A stretch of DNA of 40,943 nt from Planctomycetota bacterium (GTDB lineage Bacteria > Planctomycetota > UBA1135 > GCA-002686595): assembly GCA_021413885.1 (NCBI GenBank), contig JAIOPM010000034.1, forward strand, positions 1 to 40,943, read 5' to 3'. Position numbers and translations under genes: made by a program. Position 1 is the first letter of the stretch. Each line of letters begins with the position of its first letter. A model generated the notes under the pieces. That model was given only the letters and a program-made list of their open reading frames with translations. It was not told the origin of the DNA and made no database searches. This document shows, piece by piece, positions 24,978 to 33,408 of the stretch.

Positions 24978-26177
24978 ATGAGCGCGGCGGCGCCGTCCGT
25001 CCGCGCGAACCCCGACCGGGCGACGGCGGGCACGCCTCTCTACGTCCACCTGCCGTTCTGCGCCGCGAAGTGCCACTACTGTGACTTCTTCTCCGTCGCC
25101 GGCGAGGGCCAGGACGGTCCGGGCATGGTGGCGGCGATCCTCGCGGAGGCGAAGCAGCGTGCGCCGCAGCGACCGCGCACCGTCTTCCTCGGAGGTGGCA
25201 CGCCGTCGTACCAGTCGGAGCCCGAACTCCGCGCGTTGCTCGACGGCCTGCAAGCGGTCACCGACTTCCGCTCTTCCGCCGACGAAGTGACGGCCGAGTG
25301 CAATCCGGAGAGCCTGTCGTTCGAGAAGGCGCGTCTGCTGCACGACCTCGGCGTCACACGGCTCTCGATCGGCTTCCAGAGCCTCGAGCCCGAGGTCCTG
25401 ACGCTGTTCGGCCGCGTCCACGACGTCGACGAGAGTTTCCGCGCCTACGACAACGCGCGCCGTGCCGGGTTCGACCGCGTCAACGTCGACCTCATCTATG
25501 CGTACCCCGGCCACACCCGTGAGCACTGGGAGCGCGACCTCGCCCGAGTCCTGGCGCTCGGCCCCGATCATCTCGCCGCCTACAACCTCACCTTCGAGGA
25601 GGAGACGCCGTTCGAGCGTTGGCTCACCGACGGACGACTCCAGGCTCTGCCGGAGGAGCTCGAACTCGAACTCTTCGACGTGACCCGCGACCTCGCGCGC
25701 AAGGCCGGCCTGCCGGCGTACGAGATCTCGAACTACGCGCGCCCGACCGAGGCTTGTCGCCATAACGTCAACTACTGGCGCAACGGCGAGTACGTCGGAC
25801 TCGGGCCGTCGGCAGCGAGCAAGGTCGGCTTCACGCGCTCCGGCAACGCGCGCTCGATCGCGCTCTACCGCCGCGCGGTCGAGCAAGGCGAATCCGCCGC
25901 GGCGTGGGACGAAACGCCGAGCACGTCGCTGCGCCTCGCCGAAACGTGGTGGCTCGGCCTGCGTCTCGCGGACGGCGTCGTCGCGGCGCGCGCGCGGGAG
26001 ACCGCGGGTTGGGCGAGCGACGCGCACGATCCGTTCGAGGAACGCGCGCGGTCGTTGGCGGATGAAGGTTGGCTCGAGCGGCGCGGAGCTTCGTTCGCAC
26101 TGTCGGCGCGCGGCCTGCCGCTCGCGGACATGCTCGCGCGGCGCTTCTTCGAGCTCGTCGACGATCCCGCGCCGTGA
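24978..26177 (+). CDS. hemW: HemW-like radical SAM protein (coproporphyrinogen oxidase-like heme chaperone)
   Basis: The radical-SAM cluster motif is CAAKCHYCDF with Cys28, Cys32 and Cys35, within LYVHLPFCAAKCHYCDFFS. VFLGGGTPS and an ending with a winged-helix-like region (RSLADEGWLERRGASFALSARG) are HemW features. Members bind heme and deliver it to cytochromes; most are not true coproporphyrinogen III dehydrogenases. The first 18 residues are an Ala/Pro-rich extension. It begins 10 bp after the sigma factor stop, so the two probably share a transcript. A 6-bp-stem hairpin (26184-26200) follows the stop. Confidence 0.9.
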   Translation: MSAAAPSVRANPDRATAGTPLYVHLPFCAAKCHYCDFFSVAGEGQDGPGMVAAILAEAKQRAPQRPRTVFLGGGTPSYQSEPELRALLDGLQAVTDFRSSADEVTAECNPESLSFEKARLLHDLGVTRLSIGFQSLEPEVLTLFGRVHDVDESFRAYDNARRAGFDRVNVDLIYAYPGHTREHWERDLARVLALGPDHLAAYNLTFEEETPFERWLTDGRLQALPEELELELFDVTRDLARKAGLPAYEISNYARPTEACRHNVNYWRNGEYVGLGPSAASKVGFTRSGNARSIALYRRAVEQGESAAAWDETPSTSLRLAETWWLGLRLADGVVAARARETAGWASDAHDPFEERARSLADEGWLERRGASFALSARGLPLADMLARRFFELVDDPAP

Positions 26178-26212
26178 CGTGGTCGCGCCGCGAAGGCGCG
26201 CGACGAATCCGC

Positions 26213-26218
26213 TAGGAT
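26213..26218 (+). promoter_or_regulatory. Candidate -10 of pyrF
   Basis: TAGGAT lies 12 bases before the pyrF ATG. Initiation would give a leader of only a few bases, and no ribosome binding site is seen in between, so pyrF may be translated from a nearly leaderless message. Confidence 0.4.
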
Positions 26219-26230
26219 CGCGCCTTCGCG

Positions 26231-27151
26231 ATGAACTACGCCGACCGTCTCCAAGCCGCCGTCGACTGCACCGGAAACGCCTGTCTGGTCGGTCTCGATC
26301 CGATCCTCGAGCTCCTGCCCGCGGACTTCGCCGCCGCACGCGATGTCGAACGTCCGCGCGCGGAACGCGCTCGCGCCCTCGGCGACTTCTGCTGTGAAGT
26401 GATCGACGTCGTCGCCGGCCGCATTCCGGCGGTCAAGCCGCAGTCGGCGTTCTTCGAAGCGCTCGGCTCGGACGGCGTGCGTCAATTCGAACGCGTCGTC
26501 GCGCGCGCGAAGAACGCCGGGCTCATCGTGATCGCCGACGTCAAGCGCGGCGACATCGCGAGCACCGCCGAAGCCTACGCGCACGCGTTCCTCGGCGGAG
26601 TTGCCGGCGTTCACGAAGACGAACTCGCCGACGCGGTGACGCTCTCGCCGTTCCTCGGCAGCGACTCGATCGCGCCGTTCCTCGACGTCTGCAAGCGCAC
26701 GGGTCGCGGCTGCTACGTGCTCGTGCGCACGTCGAACAAGGGCAGCGCCGACTTCCAACGCCACGGCTCGCCCGAGTTGTCGTTCCAAGTCGCGGACGCG
26801 GTCGTGAAGTGGGGGAGCGAACTCGTCGGCGAGAGCGGACTCTCCAGCGTCGGCGCGGTGGTCGGCGCGACGCACGGCGCGGAACTCGCGTCGTTCCGCG
26901 AGCGCATGCCGCGCACACCGTTCTTGTTGCCGGGCTACGGCGCGCAAGGTGCGGGAGCGAACGACGTCGTCGGTGCGTTCCTCTCGCCGTCGCGTTCGGG
27001 CGCGCCGCGCGGCGCGCTCGTCAATTCCTCGCGCGGCATCCTGTTCGCGCACCGCGAACCGCGCCACGCGGGCAAGTCTTGGAAGGACGCCACGCGCGCG
27101 GCCCTCGATGCGATGATCCAGGACCTCGGCGCCGCGCTCGGCGCGCGCTGA
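26231..27151 (+). CDS. pyrF: Orotidine 5'-phosphate decarboxylase (type 2)
   Basis: It catalyses the last step of UMP synthesis. The 306-residue length and motifs match the longer type 2 family: GLDP near the N-terminus, AVKPQ (Lys69), IADVKRGDI (Asp103, Lys105, Asp108, the catalytic triad), LPGYGAQG, and NSSRGILFA near the C-terminus. The start ATG 26231 is 12 bases from the -10. The stop is 5 bp before the bshC start, so pyrF and bshC are likely co-transcribed. Confidence 0.95.
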   Translation: MNYADRLQAAVDCTGNACLVGLDPILELLPADFAAARDVERPRAERARALGDFCCEVIDVVAGRIPAVKPQSAFFEALGSDGVRQFERVVARAKNAGLIVIADVKRGDIASTAEAYAHAFLGGVAGVHEDELADAVTLSPFLGSDSIAPFLDVCKRTGRGCYVLVRTSNKGSADFQRHGSPELSFQVADAVVKWGSELVGESGLSSVGAVVGATHGAELASFRERMPRTPFLLPGYGAQGAGANDVVGAFLSPSRSGAPRGALVNSSRGILFAHREPRHAGKSWKDATRAALDAMIQDLGAALGAR

Positions 27152-27156
27152 AGTCC

Positions 27157-28773
27157 GTGAAGCTCGCGATCCAACGCCCTGAGCTCGATCTTGCGACGCT
27201 CACTCCGATCGCGAAGGCGGCGCTCGAACGCAAGCTCGTGCTCGACGGCTTCGCCTTCGCGCCCGGGCCCGACGACATCGCGCGGCCCGAAGAGCGTTTC
27301 TCGCCGCGCGAACGAGACGAGTTGGTCGACGCGCTCGGCCTCGGCCGATCCGCCACGGTCCGCGCGACGCTCGACCGACTGCGCGCGCCCGGCGCGTGCG
27401 CGATCGTCACCGGCCAACAACCCGGCCTGCTCGTCGCACCGCTCTACAACCTCTACAAGGCGCTGACGGCGGCGCGCCTCGCGCAAGAACTCGAACGTCG
27501 GTGGGGGACGCCGGTCGTCGCGCTCTTCTGGAACCACGGCGACGATCACGACATCGCCGAAGTGCACCACGCGTTCGTGCAGAACGTGAACCTCGATCTG
27601 CAACGCGTTTCGCTCGCGGGTCTCTCGTCGGGACGTCTGCCGTTCTCGAAGATCGTGCTCGACGAAGAGCACCATCGCCTGCGCGCTGCGTCCGAGGCGT
27701 GCGTTGCGTCGCTGCCGCACGCGCGCAAGTTGCCGGAAGCGCTCGAACTCCTGATGCCGCGTGTCGGCGAGACGCTCTCGGGCGCCTTCTCGCGCGCGCT
27801 CGAAGGCTTGGTCGGCCACCTCGGCGTCGTCGTCTTCGAGCCGGACGCGATACGCCCGCAGCTCTCGCGCGCGCTCGCGCGTTTGGTCGCGAGCGAGCCG
27901 CTCGCGCCGTTGCAGGCCGGCGCCGACGCGCAACGTCGCGCGGGTTTCGAGCCCACGATCGATCCGCGCGAAGCCGCGTTGCTCTACCGCGTCGACGAAC
28001 GCGGACGCAGCGCGCTGCGCGCGGTCGACGACGGTTGGCGTCTCGACGGCGTCGACGCGCCGATCGCGACCGCGGAACTCGTACGCGCGATCGAAAACGA
28101 GCCGCATGCGTACTCCGCCGGCGCGCTGCTGCGTCCATTGGTCCAAGACCTCGCGTTGCCCGCGGTCGCGTACGTCGGCGGTTGGGGCGAGCTCGGCTAC
28201 CACGCCGAACTCGGCGCGTTGCGCGTGCAGGCCGCGTTGCCGCGCACCAGCTTCGCGCCGCGTGCGTCGTGCGCGCTGATCGATCCGGACACGCGCGAGG
28301 CGCTCGCGAAACTCGAGGTGACCGCCGCGCTGGTGCTCGCCGATCCGAAAGTGCTCGAGAAGGAAGACGCGACGCCCGCGCCTCCGATCATCGCGCGCAT
28401 GCGCGAGGTCGGACGTTCGATCGAACGCGAGATCAACGCGTTGCGCGAAGACCTCGTCCCGCTCGATCCGGGCCTCGCGCAATCGCTCAAGCGCACCGCG
28501 CATCAAGCGCGCGTCCTGGTCGACACCGCGCGCGAAAAGGCGGAACGCGTGCATCAGAATGCGTCCGGCCGCGGTCGCCGCAACTTGCGCCGCGTCGCGA
28601 ACACGCTGTTGCCGCTCGGCCAGCCGCAGGAGCGCGTGCTCGGTCCGTTGGACTTCGTCGCGCGCTTCGGTCGCTCGTGGATCGACGAGCTCTGCGCCGC
28701 GATCGATCCGTTCGACCCGCGCATGTTGCTCGTCGAACTCGAGGAAGAAACGACCGAGGAGATCCGCCGATGA
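27157..28773 (+). CDS. bshC: Bacillithiol synthase (cysteine-adding enzyme) BshC
   Basis: BshC adds cysteine to glucosaminyl-malate, the last step of bacillithiol synthesis. The family markers are VTGQQPGLLVAPLYNLYKALTA, FWNHGDDHDIAEVHH, and GWGELGYHAELGALR followed by PRTSFAPRASC. A coiled-coil-like region is near the C-terminus (about 430-480), and the length (538 residues) is typical. The start GTG 27157 lies 5 bp after pyrF; upstream extension is shadow sequence. The stop overlaps the bshB1 ATG (ATGA). With bshB1 and bshA close by, the full pathway is present. Confidence 0.93.
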   Translation: MKLAIQRPELDLATLTPIAKAALERKLVLDGFAFAPGPDDIARPEERFSPRERDELVDALGLGRSATVRATLDRLRAPGACAIVTGQQPGLLVAPLYNLYKALTAARLAQELERRWGTPVVALFWNHGDDHDIAEVHHAFVQNVNLDLQRVSLAGLSSGRLPFSKIVLDEEHHRLRAASEACVASLPHARKLPEALELLMPRVGETLSGAFSRALEGLVGHLGVVVFEPDAIRPQLSRALARLVASEPLAPLQAGADAQRRAGFEPTIDPREAALLYRVDERGRSALRAVDDGWRLDGVDAPIATAELVRAIENEPHAYSAGALLRPLVQDLALPAVAYVGGWGELGYHAELGALRVQAALPRTSFAPRASCALIDPDTREALAKLEVTAALVLADPKVLEKEDATPAPPIIARMREVGRSIEREINALREDLVPLDPGLAQSLKRTAHQARVLVDTAREKAERVHQNASGRGRRNLRRVANTLLPLGQPQERVLGPLDFVARFGRSWIDELCAAIDPFDPRMLLVELEEETTEEIRR

Positions 28774-29483
28774 AGCTCGACTTGCTGGTGATCGCCGCGC
28801 ACCCCGACGACGCGGAGATCTGCGTCGGCGGGACGTTGCTCAAGCTCGCCTCCGCCGGCCGCAAGATCGGCATCGTCGACGTGACGCGCGGCGAGATGGG
28901 CACGCGCGGCTCACGCGCCGATCGCGATCGCGAGACGGCGCGCGCGAACGAGCTGCTGGGTCTCTCGGTGCGCGAGAACCTCGAACTCCCCGACGGCCGC
29001 GTCCAAGTCACGCTCGAAGCGCGCGAACACCTCGCTCGGATCCTGCGCGAACACCGGCCCGAACTCGTGCTCGCGCAACACACCGAGGACTTGCATCCCG
29101 ATCACTTCACGACCGGCCGGCTCGCGCGCGAGGCGTGGTACCTCGCCGGGCTCCAGCGTTTGGCCGAGCTCGACGGCGGTCCGACGGCGGCGCGGCCGAA
29201 GCGTCTGCTGCATTTCGCCGGCCACCTTCCGTTCGAGCCGTCCTTCGTCGTCGACATCGGGCCGGTTTGGGAGCGCAAGCTCGAACTCGTGCGCAGCTAC
29301 CAGAGCCAGCTCGCTCCCGCCGACGCCGGCGACCGCGGCCAGCACTTCCTCTTCGGCGCCGACATCCTGTCGCGCATGGAGACTCGCGCGCGCTTCTTCG
29401 GCGAGCGCGTCGGCGTCCGCTACGGCGAGCCGTTGTTGCACGTCGGGCCGTTGCTCCTCGGCGACGTCGCGATGCTCGCCTGA
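28770..29483 (+). CDS. bshB1: Bacillithiol biosynthesis deacetylase BshB1
   Basis: BshB removes the acetyl group from N-acetylglucosaminyl-malate. The LmbE-type zinc site is AHPDDAE (His11, Asp14) with His112 in LHPDH as third ligand. RGEMGTRG and FSAD-like PFEPSFVVDIG are typical of the family. FVVDIGPVWERKLELVRSYQSQ near the C-terminus favours the BshB1 subgroup over general PIG-L enzymes. The 237-residue gene is translationally coupled to bshC by a 4-bp overlap. It is followed 52 bp later by parA, which has its own promoter. Confidence 0.93.
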   Translation: MKLDLLVIAAHPDDAEICVGGTLLKLASAGRKIGIVDVTRGEMGTRGSRADRDRETARANELLGLSVRENLELPDGRVQVTLEAREHLARILREHRPELVLAQHTEDLHPDHFTTGRLAREAWYLAGLQRLAELDGGPTAARPKRLLHFAGHLPFEPSFVVDIGPVWERKLELVRSYQSQLAPADAGDRGQHFLFGADILSRMETRARFFGERVGVRYGEPLLHVGPLLLGDVAMLA

Positions 29484-29520
29484 ACGCGCTCGAACGAGAA
29501 CGACGCGCGTCGCCGATCGC

Positions 29521-29526
29521 TACAAT
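29521..29526 (+). promoter_or_regulatory. Candidate -10 of parA
   Basis: TACAAT lies 9 bases before the parA ATG and no ribosome binding site intervenes. Transcription would start at or next to the ATG, so the message would be leaderless. No convincing -35 is seen. Confidence 0.5.
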
Positions 29527-29535
29527 CCTGGCGCG

Positions 29536-30756
29536 ATGCGCCGGATTGCGATCATCAACCAGAAGGGCGGCGTGGGGAAGACCACGACCGTGGCGAACCT
29601 CGGTGCCGCGCTCGCGCAGCTCGGGCGGCGCGTCGTCGTGATCGACCTCGACGCGCAAGCGAACCTGTCGCTGCACCTCGACGTGCCCGCGGATCCGGGA
29701 CAAGCCTCCATCTATACGGTGTTGAGCGGCGAGACGTCGCTCGCGGACGCGGTGCGACCGACGAAGACCACGAACCTCTCGATCGTCTCGTCGAACATCG
29801 ATCTGTCGGGCGCGGAGCTCGAGCTCGCAAGCGCGATCGGCCGTGAGTCGCTCTTGCGCGATGCGTTGGAGGCGTGGGAGCGCGAAGCGCGCGAGAAGGA
29901 CGGTCGCGCGCCGGCCGACTACCTCTTGATCGATTGCCCGCCGAGCCTCGGCTTGCTCTCGATCAACGGACTGGTCGCCGCGGGCGAAACGATCGTCACG
30001 CTGCAGACCGAATTCTTCGCGCTGCAAGGCATGTCGAAGTTGATGGAGGTGTTGAAGCTCCTCCAGAAGCGACTCAATCCTTCGCTCGCGATCGCCGGCA
30101 TCCTGCCGTGCATGTACGACAGCCGCTTGAAGCTCGCGCGCGAGGTCTACGCGGAGATCAAGAAGTACTTCCCCGGCCTCGTGTTCGCGCGCGCGATCGG
30201 CAAGAACGTGAAGTTGGCGGAAGCGCCGAGCTACGGCCGCACGATCTTCGAGTACGCGCCGGAATGCTCCGGAGCGAGCGACTACAACGCGCTCGCGGTC
30301 GAACTCCTGCATCAGGAAGCGCGCGATCCGGAGCTCGCGTCGTTGCCGCGTCCCGAACGCGTAGGCGCGGTCGCGGCGACGGAGACGTTGGTCGAGAAGA
30401 CGTTGGTGCCGCAGGCCAAGGAACGGCGCGCGCCCAAGCCGGCGTCGCCCGTCGCGACAGAAGCGCCGAAGCCGCGCGCGCCGGAAGTCGCTCCCGCCGC
30501 GCCGCAAGGTTCCGTGCGCGAGCCGACCAACGGTCACGCGCACGACGAACCGCCGCATGCCGCCGTCGAACCAGCGCGCGCGGTCGTCGTGCTCGCGGCT
30601 CCGGAGACGTCGTTCGAGAATCGCTTGAGCGACTACGAACTCGACGCGACGTTGGCGCTCGAGCCGGTGAACCCGAACGGCATCGAACTCGAGCTCCCCG
30701 AGTTGCCGCCCGACGCGCTGTTGCTCGCGGACGACGCGGCATCGAACGGTTCCTAG
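29536..30756 (+). CDS. parA: ParA/Soj chromosome-partitioning ATPase with C-terminal extension
   Basis: The deviant Walker A is NQKGGVGKTTT (Lys10, Lys15). VVVIDLDAQAN forms A', and YLLIDCPPSLGLLS is Walker B, as in chromosomal Soj/ParA proteins. The core ends near residue 262. The remaining roughly 144 residues are low-complexity, rich in Ala, Pro and Glu and acidic at the end (LELPELPPDALLLADDAAS), and probably disordered; chromosomal ParA is usually about 250-260 residues. The gene is enclosed by bacillithiol genes (bshB1 upstream, bshA downstream) and is 8.4 kb from parB/parS. ParA hydrolyses ATP in response to ParB to move origins. Confidence 0.95.
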   Translation: MRRIAIINQKGGVGKTTTVANLGAALAQLGRRVVVIDLDAQANLSLHLDVPADPGQASIYTVLSGETSLADAVRPTKTTNLSIVSSNIDLSGAELELASAIGRESLLRDALEAWEREAREKDGRAPADYLLIDCPPSLGLLSINGLVAAGETIVTLQTEFFALQGMSKLMEVLKLLQKRLNPSLAIAGILPCMYDSRLKLAREVYAEIKKYFPGLVFARAIGKNVKLAEAPSYGRTIFEYAPECSGASDYNALAVELLHQEARDPELASLPRPERVGAVAATETLVEKTLVPQAKERRAPKPASPVATEAPKPRAPEVAPAAPQGSVREPTNGHAHDEPPHAAVEPARAVVVLAAPETSFENRLSDYELDATLALEPVNPNGIELELPELPPDALLLADDAASNGS

Positions 30757-30773
30757 AGCTCGCGCACGCGCCC

Positions 30774-31919
30774 ATGGCTTCCGCGTTGAAGATCGGCATC
30801 GTCTGCCATCCGACCTACGGTGGTTCGGGGGTCGTCGCGAGCGAGCTCGCGCTCTCGCTCGCGGACTTCGGCCACTGCGTGCACCTCTTCTCGCACGAAG
30901 TGCCGCCGCGGCTCGCGATGTCGCCGGGGCCCGTGCAGATGCACCGCGCGCAAGGCGTGCCGTATCCGTTGTTCCACTCGACGCCGCACGATCTCGCGAT
31001 CACGTCGGCGATCTTGAACGTCCACCGCGAGATCGGGCTCGACATCGTGCACGCGCACTACGCGTTGCCGCACGCGGTCTCGGCGTTCCTCGCGCGCAGC
31101 GCGGCCGCCGCCGATCACGGTCGGCCCGCGCCGAAGGTCGTGACGACGTTGCACGGCACCGACATCACGCTCGTCGGCAACGATCCGTCGTACGCGCCGT
31201 TGACGCAGTTCGTGATCCGCGCGAGCGACGCGGTCACCGCGGTGTCGCAGTGGCTCGCGAACGAAACGCGCCGTCAGTTCTGTCTCGATCAGGATCGTCC
31301 GTGCCTCGTGCAGGTGATCCCGAACTTCGTCGACATCGAACGCTTCCATCCGGACGCGGCGAAGGGTCAGCCCAAACGCTCGCGACCGCGCGCCGTGCAC
31401 GTCTCGAACTTCCGGCCGGTGAAACGCGTGCCGTGGTTGGTCGAGGCCTTCGCGCTCGCGCTGCGCGGCCGAGATGCGGAGCTCGTGCTCGTCGGCGACG
31501 GCCCCGATCTGCCGCAGGCCCGCGAGATCGCACAACGCCACGGCATCGGCGACCGAGTGACGTTCATCGGCGAGCGCGACGCGATCCCCGAGTTGCTCGC
31601 GCCGGCCGACGTCTTCGTTCTCGCGAGCCGCGAGGAATCGTTCGGCCTCGCCGCGCTCGAAGCGATGGCGTGCGGCACGCCGGTCGTCGCCACCGATGTC
31701 GGCGGCGTGCGTGAAGTCGTCGAGGACGGCGTCAGCGGTTTGCTCGCGGCGCGCGACGATCAAGCGGCGTTCGCGTCCAAGCTCGCGGCGTTGCTCTTCG
31801 GCGAGATCGATTCCGCCGCGATGGGCCGACGCGCGCGCGAGCTCGCGGTCGAACGCTTCCGGCGCGAGAAGATCGTCGCGCTCTACGAAGCGCTCTACCG
31901 CGGCACGCTCGGGCGATGA
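30774..31919 (+). CDS. bshA: N-acetyl-alpha-D-glucosaminyl L-malate synthase BshA
   Basis: BshA (GT4) joins N-acetylglucosamine from UDP-GlcNAc to L-malate, the first step of bacillithiol synthesis. The N-terminal GIVCHPTYGGSGVVASELA, the YPLFHSTPHDLA and VHAHYALPHA phrases, and TTLHGTDITLVGNDPSYAP are characteristic of BshA rather than other GT4 enzymes. SREESFGLAALEAMACG is the nucleotide-sugar E-x7-E motif. The ATG 30774 begins the family sequence after a three-residue lead. The stop overlaps the next ATG (31916), coupling it to the cysteine desulfurase. Confidence 0.95.
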   Translation: MASALKIGIVCHPTYGGSGVVASELALSLADFGHCVHLFSHEVPPRLAMSPGPVQMHRAQGVPYPLFHSTPHDLAITSAILNVHREIGLDIVHAHYALPHAVSAFLARSAAAADHGRPAPKVVTTLHGTDITLVGNDPSYAPLTQFVIRASDAVTAVSQWLANETRRQFCLDQDRPCLVQVIPNFVDIERFHPDAAKGQPKRSRPRAVHVSNFRPVKRVPWLVEAFALALRGRDAELVLVGDGPDLPQAREIAQRHGIGDRVTFIGERDAIPELLAPADVFVLASREESFGLAALEAMACGTPVVATDVGGVREVVEDGVSGLLAARDDQAAFASKLAALLFGEIDSAAMGRRARELAVERFRREKIVALYEALYRGTLGR

Positions 31920-33049
31920 AGCGCGTCTACCTCGACCACAACTCGACGACGCCGTTGCGGGCGGAGGTGCGCGAGCTGCTCTTCGCGACCCTCGACGAAC
32001 TCGGCGGCAATCCGTCGAGCGTCCACGCCTCCGGTCGGCGCGCGCGGCATCTGCTCGACCAGGCTCGCGAGCGCGCGGCGGCGGCGCTCGGGGTCCACGA
32101 GGACGAGCTGATCTTCACGTCGGGCGGGACCGAGTCGAACAACCTCGCGCTGCACGGCGTGCTCGCGGCGGCGAAACCCGGCGCGGGGCTGGTCACGACC
32201 GCGATCGAGCATTCGTCGGTGCTCGAGCCGGCCGAAGCGCTGGCCCGCGGCGGACGGCTCGTCGAGTTCGTCGGCGTCGACCGCGCGGGGCGCCTCGATC
32301 CCGACCTGGTCGTCGCGCGCGCCGCCGCCTGCTCCGCCGCGCTCGTGTCGGTGATGACCGCGAACAACGAGGTCGGCATGTTGCTGCCGGTCGCCGAGAT
32401 TGCGCGGACGAAAGCTCGGGCGTGGCGCTTCCACACCGATGCAGTGCAGGCGCTCGGACGCGTCGAGCTGCGGCTCGCGGAGTGGGGGATCGACCTCGCG
32501 AGCTTCTCGATGCACAAGCTCGGCGGTCCGGTCGGTGTCGGCGTGCTCTACCATCGCAAGGGCGTCGACCTCGCGCCGCTCGCGCGCGGCGGCGGACAGG
32601 AAGGCGGTCTTCGTCCGGGCACCGAGAACGTCGCGGGCATCGTCGCGTCGGCGCTCGCGCTCGAACTCGCGGTGCGCGAACGCGCGGAGCTCGCGCAACG
32701 CCTCGCGCGCCTGTCCCAAAGCCTTTGGAGCGAACTTCACGCCGCCTTGCCGCACTTGCAGTTGGTCGGGCCCGCGCTCGAAGGCGACGCGCGTTTGCCG
32801 GGAACGCTCAACCTCCTCGCGGCCCATGTGGACGGCAAGGTGTTGGTAACTCGACTCGATCTAGCGGGCCTCGAGGTCAGCGCCGGATCCGCGTGCGCGT
32901 CGGGCTCGCTCGAACCGTCGCACGTGTTGCTCGCGCTCGGCTTCACGCGCGACGAAGCGCGCGCGGCGTTGCGCCTCTCGCTTGGACGCTCGACGAGCTC
33001 CGAAGATGTGCACAACGTTGTGGAGACTCTGCGGAAGATCTTGGGATGA
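31916..33049 (+). CDS. Cysteine desulfurase (NifS/IscS-type)
   Basis: A PLP enzyme that converts cysteine to alanine and transfers sulfur for Fe-S clusters, tRNA thiolation or similar uses. The family marks are YLDHNSTTP at the start, GGTESNN, EHSSVLEP (His99), HTDAVQALG (Asp175), SMHKLGGP with the PLP lysine Lys201, and SAGSACASG with the active Cys327. The short active-site loop and length of 377 fit the group I (NifS/IscS) type. It overlaps bshA by 4 bp, so sulfur handling and bacillithiol synthesis may share a transcript. IscU and the rest of an Fe-S operon are not adjacent. Confidence 0.95.
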   Translation: MKRVYLDHNSTTPLRAEVRELLFATLDELGGNPSSVHASGRRARHLLDQARERAAAALGVHEDELIFTSGGTESNNLALHGVLAAAKPGAGLVTTAIEHSSVLEPAEALARGGRLVEFVGVDRAGRLDPDLVVARAAACSAALVSVMTANNEVGMLLPVAEIARTKARAWRFHTDAVQALGRVELRLAEWGIDLASFSMHKLGGPVGVGVLYHRKGVDLAPLARGGGQEGGLRPGTENVAGIVASALALELAVRERAELAQRLARLSQSLWSELHAALPHLQLVGPALEGDARLPGTLNLLAAHVDGKVLVTRLDLAGLEVSAGSACASGSLEPSHVLLALGFTRDEARAALRLSLGRSTSSEDVHNVVETLRKILG

Positions 33050-33408
33050 GACCGCCGAGGTGTGTGCAGCCGCGCGACTTGTGAGTGTGGAGTGGAGAGT
33101 CTCGCCTTGGGCGTTGACCTCGCGACCGATGCGCCGGATAACTTCGCCTCGCTCGCCGCTCCTCGCTCACCGCGACGGAGCGCGCGCGAGCCGGCCTTCG
33201 CGCCGCGCTCTTCGCCGAACTTCGCCGTCGAACTTCGTCGAGGAAGCGCAGGCCTGAACTCGGCTCGAACGACGGGGAGGAGAGACCTCGCGCGGGCTCG
33301 TTCGGAACGGTTTCGAGGAGTGGAGAGAGGGTTCCTGTCACCGAGCGCGTCGCTCGAGCCGAGGGCTATTGCCTCAGGAGCGTCACGGGTGCGGGAAGGG
33401 GGCGTGTT
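33050..33408. other. 359-bp leader/regulatory region upstream of dnaA
   Basis: It holds a good promoter at 33114-33142 and a long (about 260 bases) untranslated leader. It has no open frame with a ribosome binding site. Some TGTGGA-like words near its start (for example 33079-33091) are weak DnaA-box candidates. Confidence 0.55.
33114..33142 (+). promoter_or_regulatory. Sigma-70-type promoter of dnaA
   Basis: TTGACC at 33114-33119, a 17-bp spacer and GATAAC at 33137-33142. Transcription would start near 33149, about 260 bases before the dnaA start. Confidence 0.65.

Noticed and set aside
23949..26339. A 796-residue minus-strand open frame across the sigma factor and hemW genes
   Set aside because: It is antisense to two well-identified genes and has low-complexity, charged composition without motifs.
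26935..28554. A 539-residue minus-strand open frame over pyrF and bshC
   Set aside because: Antisense to genes with strong family signatures; arginine-rich with no motifs.
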